From the NCBI GenBank assembly GCA_946999025.1, contig CAMQBP010000060.1, forward strand, positions 1-9,489: a stretch of DNA of 9,489 bases, written 5' to 3'. The DNA comes from an uncultured Prevotella sp. (lineage in GTDB: Bacteria > Bacteroidota > Bacteroidia > Bacteroidales > Bacteroidaceae). Both the position numbers and the translations under genes were made by a program. Below are positions 1 to 5,866 of this stretch, piece after piece. The notes below the pieces were generated by a model. That model was not told where the DNA came from, ran no database searches, and saw nothing but the letters and a program-made list of their open reading frames with translations. How positions within the stretch are numbered: the first letter of the stretch is position 1; every line of letters starts with the position of its first letter.

Positions 1-53
1 GGCAAATGGTACTGTGCAAACAAGGCTTTCGCCTGATATTCATGAACCTTCAT
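1..53 (-). CDS. sucC: Succinate-CoA ligase (ADP-forming) beta subunit, 5' end only
   Basis: Read on the minus strand from the ATG at 53-51, the 17 complete codons give MKVHEYQAKALFAQYHL, after which the window ends. This is the characteristic start of SucC (E. coli begins MNLHEYQAKQLFARYG), the opening of the ATP-grasp domain of the succinyl-CoA synthetase beta subunit. The enzyme interconverts succinyl-CoA and succinate with ATP formation; sucD normally follows, here outside the window. A Bacteroides-type promoter lies about 40 bases upstream. Only the N-terminus is visible, so intactness of the gene cannot be judged. The identification rests on a short but distinctive motif. Confidence 0.85.
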   Translation of the reverse strand, partial: MKVHEYQAKALFAQYHL

Positions 54-321
54 GGTAAATTAATTAGTTAGTAATTTGATTTGTTTATGTTGCAAATATA
101 CTGTTTTTTTTGTGTACGCAGACAAAAAAGGATAAAAATCACAACTCGAAATGTTAACGATTTAAAATGACGGGGACATTGGCTGTGACAAAATCGTAGA
201 CGGTGGTAAATTTTCCGCCCAAAATTAAACTTTATTGCTTTTTGAACATCACATATAATAAGGTATCTCGGCCCTGGAAACCACAACAAGGCCGATGAGA
301 AAGGTAAACGAAACTAAACAG
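54..321. other. Intergenic region between sucC and the truncated outer-membrane gene
   Basis: About 270 AT-rich bases. The left part holds the sucC promoter. No exact TAnnTTTG element was found on the plus strand for the downstream gene fragment; the nearest is TAAATTTT at 207-214, without a -33 partner. A short inverted repeat, TCGGCC at 268-273 and GGCCGA at 290-295, could form a small hairpin in a leader. No RNA gene or further ORF is convincing here. Confidence 0.4.
93..126 (-). promoter_or_regulatory. Bacteroides-type promoter for sucC
   Basis: On the minus strand a -7 element TATATTTG (100 down to 93) matches the Bacteroidota consensus TAnnTTTG exactly. A TTTG at 126-123 can serve as the -33 element, with a 22-base spacer that is slightly longer than usual. 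Transcription would start near 89, giving a leader of about 35 nt before the sucC ATG at 53. Confidence 0.6.
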
Positions 322-546
322 ATGAAGCGAATACTCCTCACCCTGCTGGCATTGATGATGATGTCAATGGCAGCAAGGACGCAAGAACGACAGATTACAG
401 GAATACTGGTAGACAAAGAGACGAACGAGCCGATGACGCATGCCACGGTACAGTTGTTGAAAACAGACAGCACGTTTGTCACCGGAGCCGTATCTGACAA
501 GCATGGTGCCTACACGTTGAAGGCTCCCGCCAACGGCTGTAAATAG
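322..546 (+). pseudogene. Truncated outer-membrane beta-barrel/TonB-receptor-like protein, N-terminal remnant
   Basis: The ATG at 322 opens a 74-codon frame. Residues 1-20 form a clear signal peptide (MKRILLTLLALMMMSMA), followed at about 22-71 by a carboxypeptidase-regulatory-like beta-sandwich: ITGILVDKETNEPMTHATVQLL, then a GAVSDKHGAYTL stretch. In Bacteroidota this domain is the N-terminal module of large outer-membrane beta-barrel proteins and TonB-dependent receptors, usually 700 or more residues. Here the frame ends at a TAG right after KAPANG, where the family normally continues into the next beta-strand, and no downstream frame resumes the protein before the purN terminator at 551. 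An in-frame ATG at 295 is possible but would put nine extra polar residues before the signal peptide. I infer a decayed or deleted gene. A small secreted one-domain protein is the less likely alternative. Confidence 0.65.
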
Positions 547-550
547 GGAG

Positions 551-618
551 TAAATAAAAATTAACGGACATTAGCGTTGCCAATCAAGTGATTTATTTGC
601 AAAGCTAATGTCCGTTAA
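551..618 (-). terminator. Rho-independent terminator of the rplY-pth-hslR-purN operon
   Basis: Perfect 15-bp inverted repeat TTAACGGACATTAGC (561-575) and GCTAATGTCCGTTAA (604-618). After one mismatch the stem continues with TTGC/GCAA (577-580, 599-602), and the remaining loop contains AATC/GATT. On the minus strand the stem is followed directly by TTTTTATTTA (560 to 551), which makes it a good intrinsic terminator 27 bases past the purN stop. The plus-strand side lacks a T tract, so it is oriented for the minus-strand operon. Confidence 0.8.
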
Positions 619-665
619 CTCCAGCTAACTACAAGTTACTCCTGCTAACTCCTACTATCTCCCAA
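606..665. repeat. Degenerate 10-bp tandem repeat at the purN 3' end
   Basis: On the plus strand six successive decamers share a TAACTCC-type pattern: taatgtccgt, taactccagc, taactacaag, ttactcctgc, taactcctac, tatctcccaa. The array begins inside the right arm of the terminator and runs through the purN stop (645-647), so the last purN residues (GDSRS) are encoded by it. Confidence 0.6.
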
Positions 666-1271
666 GTATTCCCGAACAACCTGCTCTATTACTTGCGGGA
701 AATGCTTCATCTCCAATTGGTGCTCTTTCTCCGCAATATCATCGACACTGTCGGATGGGAGTAGTGGCGTGCGGAACTGAGCGATGATCTCTCCACCATC
801 GCATACCGAACTGACCCAGTGAACGGTGAAGCCTGTCTCGGTTTCGCCAGCAGCCTTCACCGCTTCGTGCACATGGTGGCCGTACATGCCCTTGCCGCCA
901 AACTTGGGCAGCAAAGCGGGATGCAGGTTAATCATGCGCCGGTGGTAAGTCTGGATGAGATAGTCGGGAATCATCAGCAAGAACCCAGCCAACACAATGA
1001 AATCGATGTGATGCTCATCGAGTAGCTTCAACACCTCATCGGCCTTGCTAAACTCGGCCTTGGGCACGACAACGGTAGGAACGTTCAGTCTTTCGGCCCG
1101 CACCAAGGCGTAGGCATCGGGCTTGTTGCTCAACACCAGCGCGACATGCACCAGCGGTGAATCTTGAAAATAGCGAATGATGTTCTCGCAGTTGGTTCCG
1201 CTGCCCGAAACAAAGATGGCAACGTTACAGGGTTGCCGTTTGGATGCTGTGGTGGTTGTTGGTTCTGTCAT
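645..1271 (-). CDS. purN: Phosphoribosylglycinamide formyltransferase (GAR transformylase)
   Basis: A 208-residue enzyme that transfers a formyl group from 10-formyl-tetrahydrofolate to GAR in de novo purine synthesis. Visible motifs are the phosphate-binding loop SGSGTN (residues 22-27), the folate/catalytic segment INLHPALLPKFGGKGMYG with catalytic N115 and H117, and the DGGEII segment with D158, matching Asn106, His108 and Asp144 of E. coli PurN. The length suits the family. The first 14 residues are a Thr-rich extension (MTEPTTTTAS) before the usual beginning of the fold. There is no other ATG before residue 100, so the start is well determined. It is the last gene of the operon, 29 bases after hslR, and is followed by a strong terminator. 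The C-terminal GDSRS lies in a 10-bp repeat. Confidence 0.95.
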   Translation of the reverse strand: MTEPTTTTASKRQPCNVAIFVSGSGTNCENIIRYFQDSPLVHVALVLSNKPDAYALVRAERLNVPTVVVPKAEFSKADEVLKLLDEHHIDFIVLAGFLLMIPDYLIQTYHRRMINLHPALLPKFGGKGMYGHHVHEAVKAAGETETGFTVHWVSSVCDGGEIIAQFRTPLLPSDSVDDIAEKEHQLEMKHFPQVIEQVVREYLGDSRS

Positions 1272-1300
1272 GCTGTTATCGTTTTTAGACTCGTTGTGCC

Positions 1301-1780
1301 TTATTGTTGGTTGTCATCATCATCCTCATCCCATTCATCCTCTTCATCCCATCCAAAGAGAGCCGGACGGATGAAGGCATCCATGCTGCGACGGTCTTTC
1401 TTCGTGGGGCGGCCTGTTCCCCGAGCGCGGTCTACGAATCCACTGATGCGACTCATCTCTAACAGTTCGTACTGCTTGGCATCGGTGACATTCTCGTAAA
1501 TCTGTGGAACAAACTTAGCCCCCACTCGCTGTTCGATGGTCTTGAGTACCTTGAACGAATAGGTGATGGGTGGTTTCTTGACATCAATCGTTTCGCCGGG
1601 CTTGATGACATGACTTGGTTTGACGCTCACCCCATTGACGCTTACACGATTGTTCTTGCAAGCCTCGGCAGCCAGTGTGCGGGTCTTGAAGATGCGAGCT
1701 GCCCAGAGCCACTTGTCAATGCGCGCCGATCCAGTGTCCTTGACACGAAGGTTGGAAGTGGTAGAGGTTGTTTCTGTCAT
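1301..1780 (-). CDS. hslR: S4-domain RNA-binding protein, Hsp15 (HslR) family
   Basis: A 159-residue protein with an S4 RNA-binding domain at about 20-65 (RIDKWLWAARIFKTRT, then VSVNG and PGETIDV), a basic segment RGTGRPTKKDRR at 120-131, and an acidic tail (WDEEDEWDEDDDD). In E. coli Hsp15 binds stalled 50S subunits carrying peptidyl-tRNA and helps free the tRNA. Having it next to pth, whose product hydrolyses released peptidyl-tRNA, fits a ribosome-rescue role; that link is inference from context. Residues 1-10 (MTETTSTTSN) are a Thr-rich leader much like the start of PurN. The gene is separated from pth by a 9-bp tandem repeat instead of the tight spacing seen elsewhere in the operon. Confidence 0.9.
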   Translation of the reverse strand: MTETTSTTSNLRVKDTGSARIDKWLWAARIFKTRTLAAEACKNNRVSVNGVSVKPSHVIKPGETIDVKKPPITYSFKVLKTIEQRVGAKFVPQIYENVTDAKQYELLEMSRISGFVDRARGTGRPTKKDRRSMDAFIRPALFGWDEEDEWDEDDDDNQQ

Positions 1781-1791
1781 AGTGAATGGTT

Positions 1792-1917
1792 ATTAGCCCT
1801 ATTGGGCTTATTAGGCTTATTGGCCTTATTGGCCTTATTAGCCTTATTAGCCTTATTGGGCTTATTAGCCTTATTAGCCTTATTGGCCTTATTAGCCTTA
1901 TTAGCCTTATTGGCCCC
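1792..1917. repeat. 9-bp tandem repeat, 14 units, between pth and hslR
   Basis: On the plus strand the unit is ATTRGSCTT (mostly attagcctt or attggcctt), repeated head to tail 14 times with only the first and last units clearly imperfect. On the transcribed minus strand the unit reads AAGGCTAAT. The pth stop codon (1909-1907) and its last codon lie inside the array, and the array ends 11 bases before the hslR ATG. In the pth frame each unit supplies TAA TAA, so readthrough would stop at once. Confidence 0.95.
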
Positions 1918-2491
1918 CCTTCTTTTTCCCCTGTTGGTTAAACTGGTTCATGGTGATGTCGATACCAGCCAAGACAAAGCTCTTGATGATTTCCACCGCA
2001 GTGTCGATGGCAGGCTGAAGAACCTGCATATCCGACTCATCATAGTGACCGAGCACCCAGTCTACCTGTCCGCCACGTGGATACTCGTTGCCAATGCCCA
2101 TGCGCAGACGGGGATAGTTCTGGCCGATGAGCTGCTGGATGTGTCCCAGTCCGTTGTGCCCGCCATTGCTGCCACTACCTTTGAGGCGGAACTCGCCTAA
2201 GGGCAAGGCCACATCATCTGAAACCACGAGCAAGCGCCGCTGATCAATGTTTTCCTTGTTGAGCCAATAACGCACGGCGTTACCGCTGAGGTTCATAAAC
2301 GTGGTGGGCTTGAGCAAGATGATTTTGCGACCCTTCAGACTGGTTTCGGCCACGAAGCCATAACGCTTATCCTCAAAAACGATATTGGACGCCTTGGCAA
2401 AAGCGTCCAATACCATAAATCCAGTGTTGTGGCGGGTTCCCGCGTATTCAGCACCCGGGTTTCCCAGTCCACAAATCAAGTATTTGTCCAT
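1907..2491 (-). CDS. pth: Peptidyl-tRNA hydrolase
   Basis: A 194-residue enzyme that cleaves the ester bond of peptidyl-tRNAs dropped from ribosomes, recycling tRNA in the cytoplasm. The sequence shows GLGNPG at 8-13 (N11), TRHNTGF with catalytic H21, KPTTFMNLSG with N67, SDDVALPLGEFRLK with the catalytic Asp at 92, and SGSNGGHNGL with H112 and N113. These match N10, H20, N68, D93, H113 and N114 of the E. coli enzyme. Length is normal. The C-terminus ends in KKKGGQ, the final Gln and the stop being part of a 9-bp repeat array. It follows rplY by 31 bases, an order I recall as common in Bacteroidota. Confidence 0.97.
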   Translation of the reverse strand: MDKYLICGLGNPGAEYAGTRHNTGFMVLDAFAKASNIVFEDKRYGFVAETSLKGRKIILLKPTTFMNLSGNAVRYWLNKENIDQRRLLVVSDDVALPLGEFRLKGSGSNGGHNGLGHIQQLIGQNYPRLRMGIGNEYPRGGQVDWVLGHYDESDMQVLQPAIDTAVEIIKSFVLAGIDITMNQFNQQGKKKGGQ

Positions 2492-2522
2492 TGATTAAAT
2501 AATCGTGACTATCACGGGCTGA

Positions 2523-3176
2523 TTAAGCCTCTGCTGGTGCAGCTTCGCCTTCGCTTTCGCCCTCAGCGGCTGCTTCACCCTCTTCAGCTGTTTCAGTGTC
2601 GGTAGATACGTTAGCGGCACGTGTCATCTTGACAGAGCAAACCACGACATCCTTCGGTGTTGCCATTTCCAGTCCTTCAAAATTCAACTGACCCACCTTG
2701 ATGCTCTTACCAATTTTCAAGTTGGTCACGTCGATATCCAGATGCTCTGGAATGCGCTGGTAAGGAGCGGTAACGTTCACCTTGCGAATAGACAGGTTCA
2801 TGCGTCCACCATCGCGTACACCTTGTGCCAGTCCAACCAACTTCACCGGAATACCGATGGTGATAGGCTTCTGGTCGTTCACAGCGTAGAAATCAACGTG
2901 GAGCAGTGCGTCCGTCACAGGATGGAACTGCAGTTCTTTCAAGATGGCGGTATGACTTTCGCCATCAATGTTAAGGTTGATGACATAGATATGCGGTGTG
3001 TACACTACCTTGCGCAACTCTGACATGGGAGCCGCGAAAGCCAATGCTTCCGGTTTGCCGTCAGCCTGTGCTGCACCGTAAAGGTTACAAGGCACGTAAC
3101 CCTCTTTTCTCAATTGCTTAGAAGCTTTCTTTCCAAGGTCTTCACGCTTCTTACCCGATACATTAATCTCTTTCAT
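2523..3176 (-). CDS. rplY: 50S ribosomal protein L25, CTC/TL5 form
   Basis: A 217-residue two-domain L25. The N-terminal 5S-rRNA-binding domain covers about 1-97 (RKEGYVPCNLYG, then LKELQFHPVTDALLHVDFY). The C-terminal TL5-type beta domain covers about 98-190 (VRDGGRMNLSIRKVNV, PEHLDIDVTNLKIGKSI). A low-complexity Glu/Ala tail follows at about 195-217. This is longer than the single-domain L25 of E. coli (94 residues) and typical of the Ctc general-stress form. It binds 5S rRNA at the central protuberance of the 50S subunit. It is the first gene of the minus-strand operon, driven by a promoter about 180 bases upstream and preceded by a long leader. The ATG at 3176 starts exactly at the family N-terminus. 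Confidence 0.95.
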   Translation of the reverse strand: MKEINVSGKKREDLGKKASKQLRKEGYVPCNLYGAAQADGKPEALAFAAPMSELRKVVYTPHIYVINLNIDGESHTAILKELQFHPVTDALLHVDFYAVNDQKPITIGIPVKLVGLAQGVRDGGRMNLSIRKVNVTAPYQRIPEHLDIDVTNLKIGKSIKVGQLNFEGLEMATPKDVVVCSVKMTRAANVSTDTETAEEGEAAAEGESEGEAAPAEA

Positions 3177-3353
3177 AATGTGTTACTCTAAATTAAGTTG
3201 TTGAACATTCATTGCCTTAATTCGCCATCACACAGAGACGCAGGACTCTCCTGCTTGGCCGATGCTGCCAGTAAGAGCGACAGGCGGAGCATGGCTTCCC
3301 TCCCCTCTTTCACGACATGCGTCGGCGTCACTGATGCGCTCAAAAAAGCGCTG
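3177..3353 (-). promoter_or_regulatory. Long GC-rich leader of the rplY operon
   Basis: Between the promoter at 3354-3385 and the rplY start lie about 175 bases. Positions 3230-3351 are distinctly GC-rich compared with the AT-rich DNA on both sides. Several local stems are visible: GCGCT/AGCGC (3336-3340, 3347-3351) with an A- or U-rich loop, CGAC/GTCG (3313-3316, 3321-3324), and GCAGGA/TCCTGC (3240-3245, 3249-3254). The last 50 bases before the ATG are AT-rich and open. This would suit a structured 5' leader, perhaps for autoregulation by L25, but I do not recognise a named RNA family. Confidence 0.4.
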
Positions 3354-3385
3354 CAAAGTTACTTGAATTATCTGAGATATGCAAA
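3354..3385 (-). promoter_or_regulatory. Bacteroides-type promoter for the rplY operon
   Basis: On the minus strand TTTG (3385-3382), a 20-base spacer, and TAACTTTG (3361-3354) match the Bacteroidota -33/-7 consensus very well. The start site should fall near 3350, so the mRNA would begin within or just before the first leader hairpin. Confidence 0.8.
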
Positions 3386-3399
3386 GTTTCTGTAAAAAA

Positions 3400-3412
3400 T
3401 TGATATTATCAA
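3400..3412. promoter_or_regulatory. Palindrome between the divergent rplY and nusB promoters
   Basis: TTGATATTATCAA is a perfect palindrome with 6-bp arms around one central base. It lies between the two -33 elements (3382-3385 and 3422-3425), its centre within three bases of the midpoint of the two -7 elements. A shared operator is possible. The region is AT-rich, so chance remains a real alternative. Confidence 0.35.
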
Positions 3413-3421
3413 GAAAGATTA

Positions 3422-3453
3422 CTTGCATGTCATGTAAAAAAAGGCTACATTTG
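3422..3453 (+). promoter_or_regulatory. Bacteroides-type promoter for the nusB operon
   Basis: CTTG at 3422-3425, a 20-base spacer and an exact -7 element TACATTTG at 3446-3453. The start site would be near 3457, leaving about 24 nt to the ATG at 3481. This places the open frame upstream of 3481 within the promoter, which argues against any earlier nusB start. Confidence 0.8.
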
Positions 3454-3480
3454 CATGATAAATATAGAAAGAACACAAGG

Positions 3481-4482
3481 ATGATCAATCGCGAAATAAT
3501 AAGGACCAAGATAGTCCAGTTAACCTACGCATACTATCAGAATGGCAATAACAACATGGATAACGCAGAGAAAGAATTGCTTTTCTGTCTCTCCAAAGCA
3601 TACCATTTGTACATCTATCTGCTCCAACTCATCGTGGCCATCTCGCGTGAAGAGCGACACAGAGTGGAGATTAACACGCAGAAAGCCGAAAGGGAAGGAA
3701 CGGAGATGCCTCCACAAAAATTCGCCTTCAACAAGTTTGCCGTTCAACTGGAAGAGAACAAGATGCTCAACGACTTCATCGAAGAGCAGAAACTGACCTG
3801 GGATGATGACGTTGAGTTCATCCGAAAGATATGCAACCAGATTGAGCAGTCGGAAACCTACCAAGCGTACATGGCCGACACGGATGACAGTTATGAGGCC
3901 GACCGCGAGGTATGGCGCAAGCTGTACAAACAGCTTATTCAGGATAATCCCGAATTGGATGCCCTGCTCGAGGAAAAGAGCCTCTACTGGAATGATGACA
4001 AAGAGGTGGTAGACACCTTCGTGCTGAAAACCATCAGACGGTTCGACCAGGCCAACAAGGCCAATCAGGAAATCTTGCCCGAATACAAGGACGAGGAAGA
4101 CCGCGACTTCGCCATAAAACTCTTCCGCGCCACCATCCTCAATGCCGACACCTACCAGCTGTACATGAGCGAGACCAGTCGCAACTGGGACTTCTCACGG
4201 TTGGCCTACATGGACGTGGTCATCATGCAGATTGCCATCGCCGAGATGCTCACGTTCCCGAACATCCCCGTCTCGGTGACGATATACGAATACGTCAACC
4301 AAGCCAAGCGCTACAGCACCACGAAGAGCGGCGGATACATCAACGGCATGCTCGACACCATCGCACGTCACCTTATCTCGACAGGCAAGATGCTCAAACC
4401 CATGCCCGAGCCCAAGCAACGCCGGTCGGCCAAGAAGGAAGAAACGCCTGATACCGAGCAACCAGTTGAAGAACAAGAATAG
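3481..4482 (+). CDS. nusB: Transcription antitermination factor NusB, long Bacteroidota form
   Basis: Translation from the ATG at 3481 gives 333 residues beginning MINREIIRTKIVQLTYAYYQN, the usual start in this phylum. The frame is open back to 3379, but that extension would cross the promoter. The canonical NusB fold is C-terminal, at about 205-305: EEDRDFAIKLFRATI, WDFSRLAYMDVVIMQIAIAEML, IPVSVTIYEYVNQAKRYST and KSGGYINGMLDTIARHL. NusB with S10 (NusE) binds boxA RNA and promotes antitermination of rRNA operons. The first 200 residues are a mainly helical, charged extension absent from the roughly 140-residue E. coli protein. The C-terminal 25 residues are Lys-, Glu- and Pro-rich and probably disordered. 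First gene of a five-gene operon. Confidence 0.95.
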   Translation: MINREIIRTKIVQLTYAYYQNGNNNMDNAEKELLFCLSKAYHLYIYLLQLIVAISREERHRVEINTQKAEREGTEMPPQKFAFNKFAVQLEENKMLNDFIEEQKLTWDDDVEFIRKICNQIEQSETYQAYMADTDDSYEADREVWRKLYKQLIQDNPELDALLEEKSLYWNDDKEVVDTFVLKTIRRFDQANKANQEILPEYKDEEDRDFAIKLFRATILNADTYQLYMSETSRNWDFSRLAYMDVVIMQIAIAEMLTFPNIPVSVTIYEYVNQAKRYSTTKSGGYINGMLDTIARHLISTGKMLKPMPEPKQRRSAKKEETPDTEQPVEEQE

Positions 4483-4487
4483 ACAAA

Positions 4488-4529
4488 AATAGAAATACAA
4501 ATACGAATTAATTAATCAATCAATCAAAT
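4488..4529 (+). repeat. Short simple repeats forming the yajC leader
   Basis: The 47-base gap before yajC consists largely of simple repeats: near-hexamers (aaatag, aaatac, aaatac) at about 4486-4504, then tetramers AATT AATT AATC AATC AATC AAAT at 4506-4529. The tetramers end on the base before the yajC ATG. An A/T-rich, unstructured start region is what Bacteroidota ribosomes favour in place of a Shine-Dalgarno sequence. Confidence 0.7.
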
Positions 4530-4847
4530 ATGACAACACTACTATTAGCTGCACAAGCAGCAGGCGGAGGAACAGGCATGCTCATCTTCATGGTGGCCAT
4601 GCTGGCTATCATGTGGCTGTTCATGATTCGTCCACAACAAAAGAAACAAAAGGAGATACGCAACTTTCAAAACGCCTTGCAGGAAGGTTCAAAGGTGATC
4701 ATCAACGGCGGTATCTACGGCACCGTGAAGCGCATTGACCTCACCACAAACAAGGTGGATGTGGAAATCGCACGCGGTGTCACTGTACAGGTTGACCGCA
4801 ACTTCCTCTATGCCGACGCAGCGTCTCAAAACGCAACCAAGGCTTAA
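4530..4847 (+). CDS. yajC: Preprotein translocase accessory subunit YajC
   Basis: A 105-residue inner-membrane protein with one transmembrane helix at about 16-33 (GMLIFMVAMLAIMWLFMI). The signature RPQQKKQKE follows at 34-42, then a small cytoplasmic beta domain (LQEGSKVIINGGIYGTVKRID). YajC associates with SecDF and the SecYEG channel and is not essential in E. coli. The length is typical. It lies 47 bases after nusB and 12 bases before ybbR. Confidence 0.95.
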   Translation: MTTLLLAAQAAGGGTGMLIFMVAMLAIMWLFMIRPQQKKQKEIRNFQNALQEGSKVIINGGIYGTVKRIDLTTNKVDVEIARGVTVQVDRNFLYADAASQNATKA

Positions 4848-4859
4848 CCGCAATCGCAC

Positions 4860-5843
4860 ATGCTCAACCAGCTCAAGCGTATTACCGCACCCATCAGGAA
4901 TTTCTTGCTCGACTTGGTGTCCAAGCGATTCCTGGTGTTTTTGTTTTTCCTATTTCTCAGTGCGGCGTTCTGGCTCTCCATGACGCTCGATGAGATGTAC
5001 GAAAAAGAGATTCCCGTGCCCATACGCTTGGTCAACGTGCCCAAAAACATTATCATCACCACCAACATGCCCGACACCGTCATCGTGACGGTACGCGACA
5101 AGGGATTTGCCTTCATGGGCTATTTCACGGGTGAACCGTTCCGACCCATCAACCTCAACTTCTCTACCTACGCCAACGAAAGCGCAGGAAGGGGAAATGT
5201 ACCCCTGGCCGACGTGCAGAACATCTTGTACCAACGCCTGGCCACTTCTTCCAGAATCACCGCATTGAAGCCCGACCAACTGAGATTCTTCTTCAATTTC
5301 GGACAGTCGAAAACCCTGCCAGTACGCATGAACGGTACCATGACACCCGCCAAAAACTACTACCTGGCACGCGTGAGCTTCTGGCCCGAAAAGGTAACGG
5401 TGTACGCGCAACAAAGCAAGCTGGACAGTCTGACGTACATCCTGACCGAGAAACTGAACATCACCAATTTCACGGACACACTGATTCGAAAGGTCAATTT
5501 GCAGAAAATCATTGGCGTAAAGACGGTCCCGGAGCAGGTAAAGATTGGGCTCTTCCCCGACATCCTCACCGAAGAGAGTATCGAGGTGCCCATCAAGGCC
5601 ATCAACATGCCGAAAGGAAAGACCCTGCGCACCTTCCCAACCAAGGTAAAGGTGCTGTTCAACATCGGTGTCACGGCATTCAGGAAAATCAATGAAAAGC
5701 AATTCGAGGTGGTGGTCGACTACAACGAGCTGCAGGCAAATCCTTCGGACAAATGCGCCTTGCACCTGAAAACCGTTCCTGCTGAGGTACGACAAGCGCG
5801 GTTGGAAATGAACCAGATAGACTATCTCGTCGAACAACAATAA
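4860..5843 (+). CDS. YbbR-like membrane-anchored protein
   Basis: A 327-residue protein with one N-terminal membrane segment at about 23-41 (RFLVFLFFLFLSAAFWLSM), after a short basic cytoplasmic stretch. A long extracytoplasmic part of all-beta repeats follows, with the YbbR hallmarks IPVPIRLVNVPKN and DTVIVTVRDKG near the start and further copies such as VEVPIKAINMPKGK near 245. YbbR domains in Firmicutes (CdaR) modulate the diadenylate cyclase CdaA. No cdaA is adjacent here, so that role cannot be assumed. The gene sits between yajC and coaE, an arrangement I recall from other Bacteroidota. The start 12 bases after yajC gives the basic-then-hydrophobic topology expected. Confidence 0.85.
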   Translation: MLNQLKRITAPIRNFLLDLVSKRFLVFLFFLFLSAAFWLSMTLDEMYEKEIPVPIRLVNVPKNIIITTNMPDTVIVTVRDKGFAFMGYFTGEPFRPINLNFSTYANESAGRGNVPLADVQNILYQRLATSSRITALKPDQLRFFFNFGQSKTLPVRMNGTMTPAKNYYLARVSFWPEKVTVYAQQSKLDSLTYILTEKLNITNFTDTLIRKVNLQKIIGVKTVPEQVKIGLFPDILTEESIEVPIKAINMPKGKTLRTFPTKVKVLFNIGVTAFRKINEKQFEVVVDYNELQANPSDKCALHLKTVPAEVRQARLEMNQIDYLVEQQ

Positions 5844-5866
5844 CCACCCATGCAACCAACGGTGCG

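Noticed and set aside
242..259. TTGAAC and TATAAT as a sigma-70-like promoter for the truncated gene
   Set aside because: The two elements are only six bases apart, and Bacteroidota use the TTTG/TAnnTTTG form.
68..289. Minus-strand frame of 73 codons upstream of sucC
   Set aside because: It covers the sucC promoter and a low-complexity AT-rich region and has no domain or signal feature.
1792..1917. Possible CRISPR array
   Set aside because: The units are 9 bp and contiguous without spacers, so it is a simple tandem repeat.
1610..2200. Plus-strand frame of 196 codons with a long Leu-Leu-Ala/Gly repeat that could look like a membrane protein
   Set aside because: The Leu-rich part is only the 9-bp tandem repeat read in frame, and the rest is antisense to pth and hslR, whose motifs are complete on the other strand.
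3198..3395. Plus-strand frame of 65 codons in the rplY-nusB gap
   Set aside because: It runs antisense through the rplY leader and across the rplY promoter and has no promoter of its own; it is more likely noncoding leader DNA than a gene.
3379..3480. Longer N-terminus for NusB starting at 3379
   Set aside because: These codons cover the palindrome and the nusB -33 and -7 elements, and family members begin at the MINRE sequence encoded from 3481.
4950..5855. Minus-strand frame of 301 codons opposite ybbR
   Set aside because: The translation is His-, Val- and Gly-rich without any recognisable motif, while ybbR on the plus strand has a membrane anchor, repeats and operon position.
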